NCBI GenBank assembly: GCA_002320005.1
Contig: DCJK01000021.1
Location: 66,704-130,703 of the forward strand
From: Firmicutes bacterium UBA1702
GTDB taxonomy: Bacteria > Bacillota > Clostridia > Peptostreptococcales > Anaerovoracaceae
Direction of reading: 5' to 3'
Length of the DNA: 64,000 nt
Positions 28,367 through 36,301 of this stretch are shown here, in pieces (position 1 is the stretch's first letter; every line of letters starts with the position of its first letter). A program made the position numbers and the translations under genes. The notes below the pieces were generated by a model. It was not told where the DNA came from. It saw only the letters and a list, made by a program, of their open reading frames with translations, and did not search any database.

Positions 28367-28771
28367 TTACATCGCCCGCCTTTCTTCAAGAGCTTTTCTG
28401 TTCATGGCGATACTTTTATCCCATTCCATAAGACCCTGTGCTTTTTCAAGAAGCATTCCTTTTGCAAAGGCTGACATTTTTTTATAATTTGCGACCAGTT
28501 TTGATAACTCATTGTCATATACTTCTTTATTCGAGAGGTATCCAAGAAGCCTGTACCGATCACATTCAAAAAACATACCCATATTAATTTCAAATCTGCT
28601 GGAAATTAAGAACAATACTTCTGCATCAGGTGTTCTTTTTCCAAGTTCATATCCGGCATAAAGTGCACGGCTTACTCCTGCAATATCAGCAATTTCCGAC
28701 TGACTCATGCAATTGCTTGTCCTTAAAATTTTCAGATTTTCACCAATCTGTTTCTGGGTTTCCAGTTTCAT
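28367..28771 (-). CDS. XRE-family helix-turn-helix regulator
   Basis: The 134-residue protein has an N-terminal lambda-repressor-type helix-turn-helix (about 8-62: IGENLKILRTSNCMSQSEIADIAGVSRALYAGYELGKRTP split over two helices). A helical C-terminal half follows with a Tyr/Leu-rich segment, of no recognised domain. GAGGTGA precedes the ATG. It sits 24 bases before recF, so the two may be co-transcribed. Target unknown; direct repeats upstream suggest it could be controlled by the neighbouring LytTR protein. Confidence 0.85.
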   Translation of the reverse strand: MKLETQKQIGENLKILRTSNCMSQSEIADIAGVSRALYAGYELGKRTPDAEVLFLISSRFEINMGMFFECDRYRLLGYLSNKEVYDNELSKLVANYKKMSAFAKGMLLEKAQGLMEWDKSIAMNRKALEERRAM

Positions 28772-28853
28772 TAAAAATTCACCTCACATTTTTAATTTCA
28801 CATTCTTACAACATCTCATATAATACATATTTGGTTAACAAATGTATCGAAAA

Positions 28854-28887
28854 TTGTTGTAAATACCCAAAAACTCGTTGTAATTAC
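28854..28887 (-). promoter_or_regulatory. Direct repeats two helical turns apart, candidate LytTR binding site
   Basis: TTGTTGTAAATAC (28854-28866) and TCGTTGTAATTAC (28875-28887) share 11 of 13 bases and are offset by exactly 21 bp. LytTR regulators typically bind 9-bp direct repeats with this phasing. The site lies between the LytTR gene and the XRE gene, 80-115 bases before the XRE start. The match to the published core is partial, so this is tentative. Confidence 0.4.
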
Positions 28888-28894
28888 CTCACTG

Positions 28895-29596
28895 TCATAT
28901 ATTTATTTTTTCTCTGTATGTTTTTCCGACCGGAATTATATCTCCGTTAATCATCTCTACTCTTCTTGTATTTATACTCGTTACATATTTTCTTGATACT
29001 ATATAAGAACTGTGAATTCTCATAAATTCTTTATCATCAAGTTTTTCACTCAGTTTTGATAATGAAGAGTAGAATTCAAAAACTTTCTGTTGTCCCTTTT
29101 CATAATATATTACATTGACTATTCTGTTGCTTACAGAAAAATATAATATATCTTCTATAGGTATGTTCTTTCTTACACCGGCATAATATAGAGATAAAGT
29201 CTGTCTTTTTCTTTCTTCATGTTTTCGCATGGCTTTTATAAAAATTTCTTCTATTTTTTCCATGCTGGTTTTTCCTTTTACAATATAATGCAAAGCATCA
29301 ACATCATATGCATTTATTGCCTGTGTCTCATCTGCAGAATAGAATATTATATCCGCAGGAATATTTAATTTTCTTATTTCTTTTGCTGTTTCTATCCCGC
29401 TTAATCCAGGCATGTGCTGATCCATCATTATAAGATCAACATCTGAATATTTCGTCTCAATAAAGAATAAAAGCTGGTTTCCTGAATTTACCGTTTCAGT
29501 ATTTATTTCAATATTATTTCTGTTTGCAATTTCTAAAATCTGCACTTCGAACATTTTTGCACACATTTCATTATCATCACAAATCAGTACCTTCAT
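28895..29596 (-). CDS. LytTR-family response regulator, orphan
   Basis: The 233-residue two-domain regulator has a receiver domain (1-125) with acidic pocket LICDDN, phospho-acceptor Asp in LIMMDQHMPG and the conserved Lys in YIVKGK, then a LytTR DNA-binding domain (about 135-233) with EDILYFSVSNRIVNVIY and FMRIHSSYIVSRKYV. No histidine kinase is adjacent. It lies 21 bases after dnaN on the same strand, so it is probably transcribed with replication genes. Such regulators usually control peptide-signalling or surface genes; the origin location is unusual. Confidence 0.88.
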   Translation of the reverse strand: MKVLICDDNEMCAKMFEVQILEIANRNNIEINTETVNSGNQLLFFIETKYSDVDLIMMDQHMPGLSGIETAKEIRKLNIPADIIFYSADETQAINAYDVDALHYIVKGKTSMEKIEEIFIKAMRKHEERKRQTLSLYYAGVRKNIPIEDILYFSVSNRIVNVIYYEKGQQKVFEFYSSLSKLSEKLDDKEFMRIHSSYIVSRKYVTSINTRRVEMINGDIIPVGKTYREKINI

Positions 29597-29617
29597 ACTC
29601 CGGTCACTTACCTTCCC

Positions 29618-30730
29618 TTATTGACTTATTCTTACAGGTAATATAAGATATTCAAAATTATCTCCTGAAACAGGTTTCACAAGACAAGGACTTACACTTG
29701 TATTGAATAACAATACTATATTTTCATCATCTATAACTTTAAGCACGTCTATAAGATATTTTGAATTAAATCCTATTGTAAGATCATTTCCTTCTTTTGA
29801 AACAATAATATGTTCTTTTACATTTCCTTCTTCTGATTTTGAAGTTATTTCTATGCTACCGTCTTTAATCTCAAGCCTTACAAGATTATTTTTTCCTACT
29901 TTTGCAAGCAGTGATGCTCTTTCAACTCCGTCAAGGAAATCGTTTCTGTTAAGAACAACTCTGCAAGGATTATCTGAAGGTATTATTCTTCTGTAATTCA
30001 TGAATTCTCCTTCAAGAAGTCTTACGACAACTTTGGTATTCTCCATTGAAAAAACCGCTTTCTTTTTACTTAGGAGAACTTTTACATCTTCATTTTCTGT
30101 TTCGGTTTCAGAAATAATTCTGCTTATCTCATTTAATATCTTTGCAGGTATTATAATATTTTCTTTTTTCTTATTTTTCATCTGTTCCCTTGAAACAGCC
30201 ATTCTGAATCCGTCTATTGCAATCATATTCAGACTGTTTTCTTCCATTTCAACAAGAACTCCTGTCATTGCACCTTTATTTTCATCTATACTTGCGGCAA
30301 ATGAAGTCTTTCTTATCATGTCCTTTAATATTTCTTTGTTAAATACAAGTTCTTCTGAATCTTCATCATTTGGATTTATATTCGGAAATTCGTCGGCAGC
30401 AAGACCTATTATATTAAATTCGGAATTGGAACATTTTATATTGACCTTTCCGTCAGATTCTTCTATTGTAATAACTTCATCAGGAAGTTTCCTTATTATA
30501 TCTCCGAATAATTTTGAAAGAACCACTATTTCTCCCGGAGCTGAATTTTCAACTTTTATCTTTTTTTCAATGCTCAAATCAAGATCTGATGCAGACATTG
30601 TAAGAATTCCCTGCTGGTCTACTTTTAAAAGTATTCCTTTAAGTACAGGAATTGTTGTTCTTATGGTAACCGCCTTTGATACTATATTAAGTGCTTTTGT
30701 CAGTGTCTGCTGGCTGCATGAGAATTTCAT
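29618..30730 (-). CDS. dnaN: DNA polymerase III subunit beta (sliding clamp)
   Basis: Ring-shaped processivity clamp, 370 residues, normal length, three repeated clamp folds. Recognisable stretches are MKFSCSQQTL at the start, SAPGEIVVLSKLFGDIIRKLP, GFRMAVSREQ and the C-terminal LILPVRISQ ending typical of DnaN (PVR). CGGAGGT precedes the ATG with five bases between. It is separated from dnaA by 165 AT-rich bases holding one DnaA box. Confidence 0.98.
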   Translation of the reverse strand: MKFSCSQQTLTKALNIVSKAVTIRTTIPVLKGILLKVDQQGILTMSASDLDLSIEKKIKVENSAPGEIVVLSKLFGDIIRKLPDEVITIEESDGKVNIKCSNSEFNIIGLAADEFPNINPNDEDSEELVFNKEILKDMIRKTSFAASIDENKGAMTGVLVEMEENSLNMIAIDGFRMAVSREQMKNKKKENIIIPAKILNEISRIISETETENEDVKVLLSKKKAVFSMENTKVVVRLLEGEFMNYRRIIPSDNPCRVVLNRNDFLDGVERASLLAKVGKNNLVRLEIKDGSIEITSKSEEGNVKEHIIVSKEGNDLTIGFNSKYLIDVLKVIDDENIVLLFNTSVSPCLVKPVSGDNFEYLILPVRISQ

Positions 30731-30799
30731 ATTGTACCTCCGTTTTATTTATTATTTATATTATTTGGTAGTAATAGTAGTAGTTGGTGTTGTGAAATA

Positions 30800-30808
30800 T
30801 GTGGATAA
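30800..30808 (-). other. DnaA box between dnaA and dnaN
   Basis: TGTGGATAA is a perfect consensus DnaA box on the minus strand. A one-mismatch copy, TGTGGAAAA, lies at 30854-30862. The surrounding 30731-30895 gap is strongly AT-rich, so it may be a second sub-origin cluster flanking dnaA, as in other Firmicutes. Confidence 0.7.
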
Positions 30809-30895
30809 CTTTTTCAGTTGTTAAAATTCTAATAAAAATTATTATTTTTGATATGTGGAAAAGAAATAGAATTTTTTTTAATTGTTATGAAAACT

Positions 30896-32260
30896 TTATT
30901 CTTTTATTTCTTCTCTTATTTCTTCAATTATATTTCTCAGATTAGGATCAACTTTTTGTTCTTCCTCTATCTTCTCACATGCATAAAGAACCGTAGTATA
31001 ATGCTTTCCTCCGAAAAACTGTCCTATCTTAGGAAGAGATGCATCGGTCATCTCTCTTATAAGATACATTGCCACCTGCCTTGGAAATGCTATATTATTT
31101 GTCTTTTTTGAAGATTCCATATCAGATAATTTTATTCCATAGTGTTTACATACTGTTTTTTTAATTTTTTCAGGTGTTATGGTGTTTTCCATATTTGTAA
31201 AAACATCTTTAAGTGTTTTTTTTGCAAAATTTTTATCCAGCTTTTCATTAAGAAGCTGAGAAAATGAAACTACTCTTATTAAAGCTCCTTCAAGTTCCCT
31301 TATATTATCCTTTATTTTTTCTGCAATCATGCATATTACATCGTATACCTCAGGATTGTTATAAATATCAATGCCCATGTTTTCAGCTTTTTTTACAAGT
31401 ATCGCCACCCTTGTTTCATAATCTGCCGGCTGAATATCTGCAATGAGATTCCACTGAAAGCGTGAGCGAAGTCTTTCCTCAAGGTTTACAAGTTTATTAG
31501 GTGCTCTGTCGCTGGATATTATTATCTGTTTATTTAAATCATATAAAGCATTGAAAGTGTGGAAAAATTCCTCCTGAGTTGCTTCTTTTCCTTCCAGAAA
31601 CTGTATATCATCTATAAGAAGAACATCGGTTTTCCTGTATTTTGCTTTAAATTCGTTCATGTTTTTATTATTAAGTGCTTTTATAAGTTCAGTTGTAAAC
31701 ATTTCAGAAGAAACGTAAAGCACATTCATATCCGGATTATTTTCCAGAAGATGAATTCCTATAGCATGCATAAGATGAGTTTTTCCAAGTCCTGATCCTC
31801 CATATATGAAAAGAGGATTATATGCTTCGGAAGGAGATTCGGCAACAGCCAGAGCAGCAGCATGTGCATATTTATTACTGTTTCCCACTACAAAATTGTC
31901 AAAATTGAACTTCGGGTTAAAAATCTTTTCTTTATTAAGAGTAGAGTTAACCGGTTTTATCTTTTGAGGTTCATTTTTGACTTCTTCTGATGCATACTGA
32001 TTTGAATCTTTTAGTACAACACGATAATCGTCTTTAAGTACAGATTTAAAGGCGTTTTCCAGAGTGGGAAGATAGCGGTTCTTAATTGTGGTTATTATAA
32101 ACTCACTTCTGTTATCCGATCCTACCTCTATGTAGACGATGTTGAGATTTTCATCTATTTTTCTTATTTTAAGAGGTAAAAACCAGGTTTCAAAGCTTAT
32201 CTGTGTTGTTATATCTTTTATTTTTTCAAGGACTTCTTCCCAAATCTTATTGTAATCCAT
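30896..32260 (-). CDS. dnaA: Chromosomal replication initiator protein DnaA
   Basis: Binds DnaA boxes and melts the origin. The 454 residues comprise domain I (1-85), a linker, the AAA+ domain III (about 120-325; Walker A GGSGLGKTHL, Walker B VLLIDDIQFL, sensor FNALYDLNKQIIISSDRAP in two parts) and the domain IV helix-turn-helix with the signature GGKHYTTVLYACEKIEE. AAGG lies 7-8 bases before the ATG. It sits beside a cluster of three DnaA boxes, which defines the origin and allows autoregulation. Confidence 0.98.
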   Translation of the reverse strand: MDYNKIWEEVLEKIKDITTQISFETWFLPLKIRKIDENLNIVYIEVGSDNRSEFIITTIKNRYLPTLENAFKSVLKDDYRVVLKDSNQYASEEVKNEPQKIKPVNSTLNKEKIFNPKFNFDNFVVGNSNKYAHAAALAVAESPSEAYNPLFIYGGSGLGKTHLMHAIGIHLLENNPDMNVLYVSSEMFTTELIKALNNKNMNEFKAKYRKTDVLLIDDIQFLEGKEATQEEFFHTFNALYDLNKQIIISSDRAPNKLVNLEERLRSRFQWNLIADIQPADYETRVAILVKKAENMGIDIYNNPEVYDVICMIAEKIKDNIRELEGALIRVVSFSQLLNEKLDKNFAKKTLKDVFTNMENTITPEKIKKTVCKHYGIKLSDMESSKKTNNIAFPRQVAMYLIREMTDASLPKIGQFFGGKHYTTVLYACEKIEEEQKVDPNLRNIIEEIREEIKE

Positions 32261-32334
32261 AAAAAACCTTCTTTTTTACTTTGAACTTATTACAGGTATA
32301 TTCTATATAAAAAGTTATCCACAGGCAAGCATGA

Positions 32335-32363
32335 ATTTTATATATTGTAAAATAAATAATCAA
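32335..32363 (-). promoter_or_regulatory. Candidate dnaA promoter
   Basis: On the minus strand TTGATT (32358-32363) and TAAAAT (32335-32340) are separated by 17 bases, about 75 bases before dnaA. The -35 box sits next to the inverted DnaA boxes, so DnaA binding could repress its own gene. AT-rich context makes chance matches likely. Confidence 0.45.
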
Positions 32364-32399
32364 TAGAGTTATCCACATAGTGTGGATAAAATTATTTGT

Positions 32400-32464
32400 G
32401 GAGCTATGAGCTCCGTCAAGAACGCAAAGCGTTCGAGACAATAAACCACCCGTTTTAAGGGTGG
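32400..32464. repeat. Three consecutive small hairpins in the origin region
   Basis: GGAGCT-ATG-AGCTCC (32400-32414), GAACGC-AAA-GCGTTC (32420-32434) and CCACCC-GTTTTAA-GGGTGG (32446-32464) follow one another with 5- and 11-base gaps. All stems are perfect 6-mers and GC-rich in an AT-rich setting. The last resembles subterminal hairpins of IS200/IS605-type elements, and the trio resembles a TnpB-type guide RNA end, but no transposase or tnpB is present. Confidence 0.5.
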
Positions 32465-32530
32465 ACGCGATTAAAAAGTTTACCCATATGTTATCTGATT
32501 TAATTAAACTGTATCTGAAACTTAAATACA

Positions 32531-32559
32531 TTGACATTTAAACATTTTTCGTTTATAAT
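32531..32559 (+). promoter_or_regulatory. Consensus promoter of rpmH-rnpA
   Basis: TTGACA (32531-32536) and TATAAT (32554-32559) with a 17-base spacer match the SigA consensus in all 12 positions. It lies 70 bases before rpmH and should drive the ribosomal protein, RNase P and membrane-insertase run. Confidence 0.9.
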
Positions 32560-32628
32560 ATCAAAGCATATGTGTATAATTGGAATTTAGATTTACACAA
32601 CTCAATTTCAGAAAGGAGAACTTTAAAA

Positions 32629-32763
32629 ATGAAACAGACTTATCAGCCTAAAAAAAGACAGAGAATGAAAGAACATGGCTTCAGAAAGAGAATGAGCACT
32701 AAAAACGGCAGAAACGTTTTAAAGAGAAGAAGAGCTAAGGGCAGAAAGAAACTCACTGCTTAA
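32629..32763 (+). CDS. rpmH: 50S ribosomal protein L34
   Basis: The 44-residue, highly basic protein has the family signature MKQTYQPKKRQRMKEHGF and the ending GRKKLTA. The ATG follows AAAGGAGAA with eight bases between. It is the first gene right of the origin, directly behind a perfect consensus promoter, and lies 26 bases before rnpA, the near-universal order. Confidence 0.98.
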   Translation: MKQTYQPKKRQRMKEHGFRKRMSTKNGRNVLKRRRAKGRKKLTA

Positions 32764-32789
32764 TTATTCTTCAGTTCAAAGGTAAAAAA

Positions 32790-33131
32790 ATGCTGAAAAA
32801 TAATGTTTTGAGAAAGAATAGCGACTTTAATGCTATCTATAAAAAAGGCAGGTCTGTCGGAGACAGATATCTGGTTCTCTTTTTAAGGGAAAACGGACTG
32901 CCTTATAACAGAACAGGCTTTTTGGCAAGCAAGAAAGTCGGAAACAGTGTGAAAAGAAACAGAGCAAAACGCCTTATGAAAGAAAGCTACAGAGCTATTT
33001 CATACATGTTGCCTGAAGGATACGATTTTATTATAATCGCCAGAAACACTATTTGCGGCAAAAAATGTGCAGAAGTTGAAAAATCTCTTCTGTCTGCATT
33101 TAAAAGGACCGGAGTGATCAAGGAAAAATGA
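32790..33131 (+). CDS. rnpA: Ribonuclease P protein component
   Basis: Basic protein cofactor of RNase P, needed for 5' maturation of tRNAs. The 113 residues include the RNR motif VGNSVKRNRAKRLMKESYR (about residues 50-68) and the aromatic N-terminal patch FNAIYKKG. It overlaps yidD by ATGA. The RNA subunit is not in this window. Confidence 0.97.
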   Translation: MLKNNVLRKNSDFNAIYKKGRSVGDRYLVLFLRENGLPYNRTGFLASKKVGNSVKRNRAKRLMKESYRAISYMLPEGYDFIIIARNTICGKKCAEVEKSLLSAFKRTGVIKEK

Positions 33132-33358
33132 AATATATAAGCAGATTCTTCAGTAAAATTCTTATTTACATAATAAGATTTTATCAGAAATTTATTTCAC
33201 CTCTACTTCCTAGAACATGCCGGTTTTATCCTACCTGTTCGACTTATTTTATCCAGGCATTGGAAAAATATGGAGTTTTTAAGGGTAGTTATTTGGGAAT
33301 TAAACGAATTTTAAAGTGTCACCCATGGAATCCCGGAGGATATGACCCTTTAAAATAA
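33128..33358 (+). CDS. yidD: Membrane protein insertion efficiency factor YidD
   Basis: The 76-residue small protein has the three conserved Cys of the family (LLPRTCRFYPTCSTYF and ILKCHPW) and the terminal HPWNPGGYDP. An amphipathic N-terminus attaches it to the inner face of the membrane, where it aids YidC-dependent insertion. It overlaps rnpA by ATGA and precedes yidC by 15 bases. Confidence 0.96.
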   Translation: MKYISRFFSKILIYIIRFYQKFISPLLPRTCRFYPTCSTYFIQALEKYGVFKGSYLGIKRILKCHPWNPGGYDPLK

Positions 33359-33373
33359 TGGAGGAAGTCGAAT

Positions 33374-34081
33374 ATGAGATTATTGGCAAGTCCATTGGGA
33401 TATTTACTTACATGGCTGTATGATTTTATCGGCAGCTACGGTATTGCTGTTCTTGTATTGACCGTCATAATCAAGCTGGCTCTTTATCCTGTATATGCAA
33501 AACAGATAAAAGCAACTATGAATATGAGCAAAATGCAGCCGAAGATAAATGAAATCCAGCAGAAATATGCCAAGGATAAACAGCTTATGAATGAAAAAAT
33601 GGCCGAACTGTACAAGGAAGAAGGCGGAAGCATGTATGGCGGATGCCTGCCTATGATTGTACAGATGCTGGTCATCATGGGATTGTTTTCACTGTTCAGA
33701 AATCCTATGAATTACATAGGATCTGACCAGATGTTATTTGCAGTCCATGAATCCTTCCTTTGGATTCAGGATTTGGCTCAGCCTGACAAGTGGATACTTC
33801 CTATTATTTCAGGTGTGGCTACATTCATTGCTTACTATTTTTCGCAGACGACTCAGGCAGGTGCCAATGCTGATCAGATGCAGGTAATGAATAAAATGAT
33901 GAAATATATCTTCCCTGTAATGATACTGCTCATGGCAAGAAGCTATCCGGCAGGACTGGCTCTTTATTGGTCAGGCAGCCAGATTATGCAGATATTCTAC
34001 AATATCCGCTTTGCGAGAATGAAAAAGAAAGCACTTGAAGAAGAAAAACATAAGAAAAAGAAAAAGGCAGCGAAAGCATAA
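33374..34081 (+). CDS. yidC: Membrane protein insertase YidC/Oxa1
   Basis: The 235-residue five-helix insertase has a catalytic-groove positive residue as Lys in LTVIIKLALYPV (Arg is more usual), the coiled cytoplasmic hairpin QPKINEIQQKYAKDKQLMNE, the GGCLPMIVQM segment and a Lys-rich C-terminal tail (KKKKKAAKA) that can contact ribosomes. No clear lipobox is seen, unlike Bacillus SpoIIIJ; the first helix begins within the first 20 residues. GGAGG precedes the ATG. Confidence 0.94.
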   Translation: MRLLASPLGYLLTWLYDFIGSYGIAVLVLTVIIKLALYPVYAKQIKATMNMSKMQPKINEIQQKYAKDKQLMNEKMAELYKEEGGSMYGGCLPMIVQMLVIMGLFSLFRNPMNYIGSDQMLFAVHESFLWIQDLAQPDKWILPIISGVATFIAYYFSQTTQAGANADQMQVMNKMMKYIFPVMILLMARSYPAGLALYWSGSQIMQIFYNIRFARMKKKALEEEKHKKKKKAAKA

Positions 34082-34105
34082 CTTGCATTGGAGGAAAATT
34101 AAAAC

Positions 34106-34867
34106 ATGTCAATGGATTTTTCTGAAAAATGGGGAACAGATATTGACACAGCCGTTGAACTGGCTCTGGCAGATCTTAAACTCACAATTGATGAAGTTGA
34201 TGTTACTGTTTTAGAGGAACCTTCAAGAGGCTTTTTCGGAATCGGATCAAAACTGGCCCTGGTAAGGGTTGAAAAGAAAAAAACTCAGGAAGTAAAAGAG
34301 CCTGAAAAAAAAGAAAAAAAGACTGTCGAAAAAGCTGAAAAGGCACAGACTCAAAAAACAGCGACACCTAAAAAAGAAGAGATAAAAAAAGAAATTGAAG
34401 TAAAGGAAGAAAACCTGGTTCCTTGTGAGGATCATGAAGCACTGAGATTTCTTAAAGAAGTAATAAAAGAAATGGGTCTCGACCTTGATATTACAGCAAA
34501 AAAGGGTGAAAATTCTCTTTACCTGGATATTCAGGGAAAAGACTCCGGAACCATTATAGGTAAGCGCGGACAAACTTTGGATGCAATTCAGTACTTAACA
34601 AGCCTTGTTGCAAATAAGGAAAGTGAGGTGTATACCAGAGTAGTCGTTGATGCTGAAAATTACAGAGCAAAAAGAGAAAAAACTCTGGAAGCTCTTGCAA
34701 ACAGACTTGCAAATAAAGTTGTAAAAACCAAGAGAAGCGTTAAGCTTGAACCTATGAATCCGTATGAAAGAAAGGTTATTCATGCGGCACTTCATGACCA
34801 TCCAAAGGTGGTTACAAGAAGCGAGGGACAGGACCCATACAGAAGGGTTGTCATTGAGCTGAAATAA
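34106..34867 (+). CDS. jag: RNA-binding protein Jag/KhpB
   Basis: The 253-residue protein has an N-terminal Jag domain (1-50, EEPSRGFFGIGSKLALVRV), a charged Lys/Glu linker (about 52-105), a KH domain around IIGKRGQTLDAIQYL and a C-terminal R3H domain (MNPYERKVIHAALHDHP). In Firmicutes it binds RNA with KhpA and affects cell division and sporulation. It sits 24 bases after yidC, the conserved order. The linker holds A8 and A7 runs that stay in frame. Confidence 0.95.
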   Translation: MSMDFSEKWGTDIDTAVELALADLKLTIDEVDVTVLEEPSRGFFGIGSKLALVRVEKKKTQEVKEPEKKEKKTVEKAEKAQTQKTATPKKEEIKKEIEVKEENLVPCEDHEALRFLKEVIKEMGLDLDITAKKGENSLYLDIQGKDSGTIIGKRGQTLDAIQYLTSLVANKESEVYTRVVVDAENYRAKREKTLEALANRLANKVVKTKRSVKLEPMNPYERKVIHAALHDHPKVVTRSEGQDPYRRVVIELK

Positions 34868-34870
34868 ATT

Positions 34871-34899
34871 AAAGGCTGCCCGAAAAGGCGGCCTTTTTT
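34871..34899 (+). terminator. Terminator after jag
   Basis: AAAGGCTGCC (34871-34880) pairs with GGCGGCCTTT (34887-34896), with one T-G pair and loop CGAAAA, followed by T residues. It separates the rpmH-jag run from mnmE. Confidence 0.8.
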
Positions 34900-34920
34900 A
34901 AAGAAAAAAGGAAAGAAAAA

Positions 34921-36291
34921 ATGAGAGAAGATACCATTGCTGCTATTGCAACGGCAGCTGGAGAAGGCGGAATAGGAATAGTTAGAATCAGCGGGGAAAA
35001 TGCTCTTGATATATTGAAAAAAATATTTGAACCTGCATCAAAAAGCATAAAAAATCGCATGCTTTCCTACGGTCATATCATAAATCCTGAAAACGGAAAG
35101 ATTATAGATGAGGTTATGTCCGTTTACATGAAAGGACCTCACTCTTATACTGCTGAAGATGTGGTGGAAATACAATGCCACGGCAGCAGCGTCTCCTTAA
35201 GGAAAATTCTTGAGCTGGCTCTTAAAAACGGTGCGCGTCTTGCAGAAAGAGGCGAGTTTACAAAAAGAGCTTTTCTTAACGGAAGGCTGGATCTGTCACA
35301 GGCAGAAGCGGTTATAGATCTTATAAAGGCTAAAACCGACAGAACTTTTGATGTGGCTATGAATCAGCTTGAAGGAATATTCTCTGACAGAATAAGAAAA
35401 ATACGGGAGAATCTTGTGGACATTCTTGTAAACCTTACTGTCAATATAGATTATCCTGATGAGGATATCGAAGAGATAACATATGAAAAACTGGAAGCCG
35501 ACATTTATTCTGTGGAAAGGAATATAAGAAAGCTTCTGGATACTGCTGACACAGGCAGAATCATAAGAGAAGGATTAAGGGTTTCAATAGTAGGGAAACC
35601 CAATGTAGGAAAATCATCCCTCATGAATGCGCTTATAGGACAGAGCAGGGCCATTGTAACGGATATACCGGGTACTACCAGAGATACAATAGAAGAAAGC
35701 ATATCTATAAGAAACATACCTGTGGTTCTGACAGATACTGCAGGCATACATTCTACAGATGATCTTATTGAACAGATAGGAATTGAAAAAAGCAAAGAAG
35801 CTTTTAATAACTCTGACCTTGTTATATTGATGATAGATGCAAGTTCTGCTCTTGAAGAAGAGGATTTTGAAATAATCCGGCACACAGGAGACAGGAGAGT
35901 GATAGTTCTTCTTAATAAGCAGGACAAGGGATCAGAAGTACACAAGGATGAAATCCATATAAAAATTCCCGGAGCTGTTGTAATAGAAAGCTCGGTTACA
36001 CAGGGAGACGGAATTTCCAGGCTTGAAGATGAAATAGAGAACATGGTATACGGCGGGCAGGTGTCCCAAGGAGAAAATCTTCTTGTTACAAATGTGCGTC
36101 ACAAAAATCTTCTTGAAGAAGGTAAAAAATGCCTTGAAGATGCCCTTGAAATGGTGAGAATAAGAGAACCTCTTGAATTCATTGAAATTGACGTAAACAG
36201 ATGTTATGAAGCTATGGGTGAAATAATAGGCGAAACAGCAACATCTGATATAATTGACAAGGTATTTGAAAGATTCTGCCTTGGAAAATAG
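34921..36291 (+). CDS. mnmE: tRNA modification GTPase MnmE
   Basis: With MnmG, MnmE installs the (carboxymethyl)aminomethyl group on U34 of some tRNAs. The 456 residues have the formyl-THF-binding N-terminal domain (EDTIAAIATAAGEGGIGIVR in part), a G domain with GKPNVGKSSL, DIPGTTRD, DTAGIH and NKQD, and the C-terminal FCLGK with its essential Cys. The ATG follows AAAGGAAAG. It is ten bases before mnmG. Confidence 0.97.
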   Translation: MREDTIAAIATAAGEGGIGIVRISGENALDILKKIFEPASKSIKNRMLSYGHIINPENGKIIDEVMSVYMKGPHSYTAEDVVEIQCHGSSVSLRKILELALKNGARLAERGEFTKRAFLNGRLDLSQAEAVIDLIKAKTDRTFDVAMNQLEGIFSDRIRKIRENLVDILVNLTVNIDYPDEDIEEITYEKLEADIYSVERNIRKLLDTADTGRIIREGLRVSIVGKPNVGKSSLMNALIGQSRAIVTDIPGTTRDTIEESISIRNIPVVLTDTAGIHSTDDLIEQIGIEKSKEAFNNSDLVILMIDASSALEEEDFEIIRHTGDRRVIVLLNKQDKGSEVHKDEIHIKIPGAVVIESSVTQGDGISRLEDEIENMVYGGQVSQGENLLVTNVRHKNLLEEGKKCLEDALEMVRIREPLEFIEIDVNRCYEAMGEIIGETATSDIIDKVFERFCLGK

Positions 36292-36301
36292 GAGGACTGT
36301 C

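Larger units (their letters stand above)
32261..32628. other. oriC: Chromosomal replication origin region (dnaA-rpmH gap)
   Basis: This 368-base gene-free stretch separates the divergent dnaA and rpmH transcripts. It has three perfect DnaA boxes: TTATCCACA at 32315-32323 and 32369-32377 and TGTGGATAA at 32381-32389, the last two forming an inverted pair three bases apart. AT-rich flanks (for example 32331-32365) are candidate unwinding DNA. Three small hairpins lie at 32400-32464. Strand bias of genes switches here, which independently supports origin function. Confidence 0.9.

Noticed and set aside
30000..30824. Open frame of 274 codons opposite dnaN
   Set aside because: Low-complexity Ser/Ile/Phe product typical of antisense to an AT-rich gene; dnaN is certain on the other strand.
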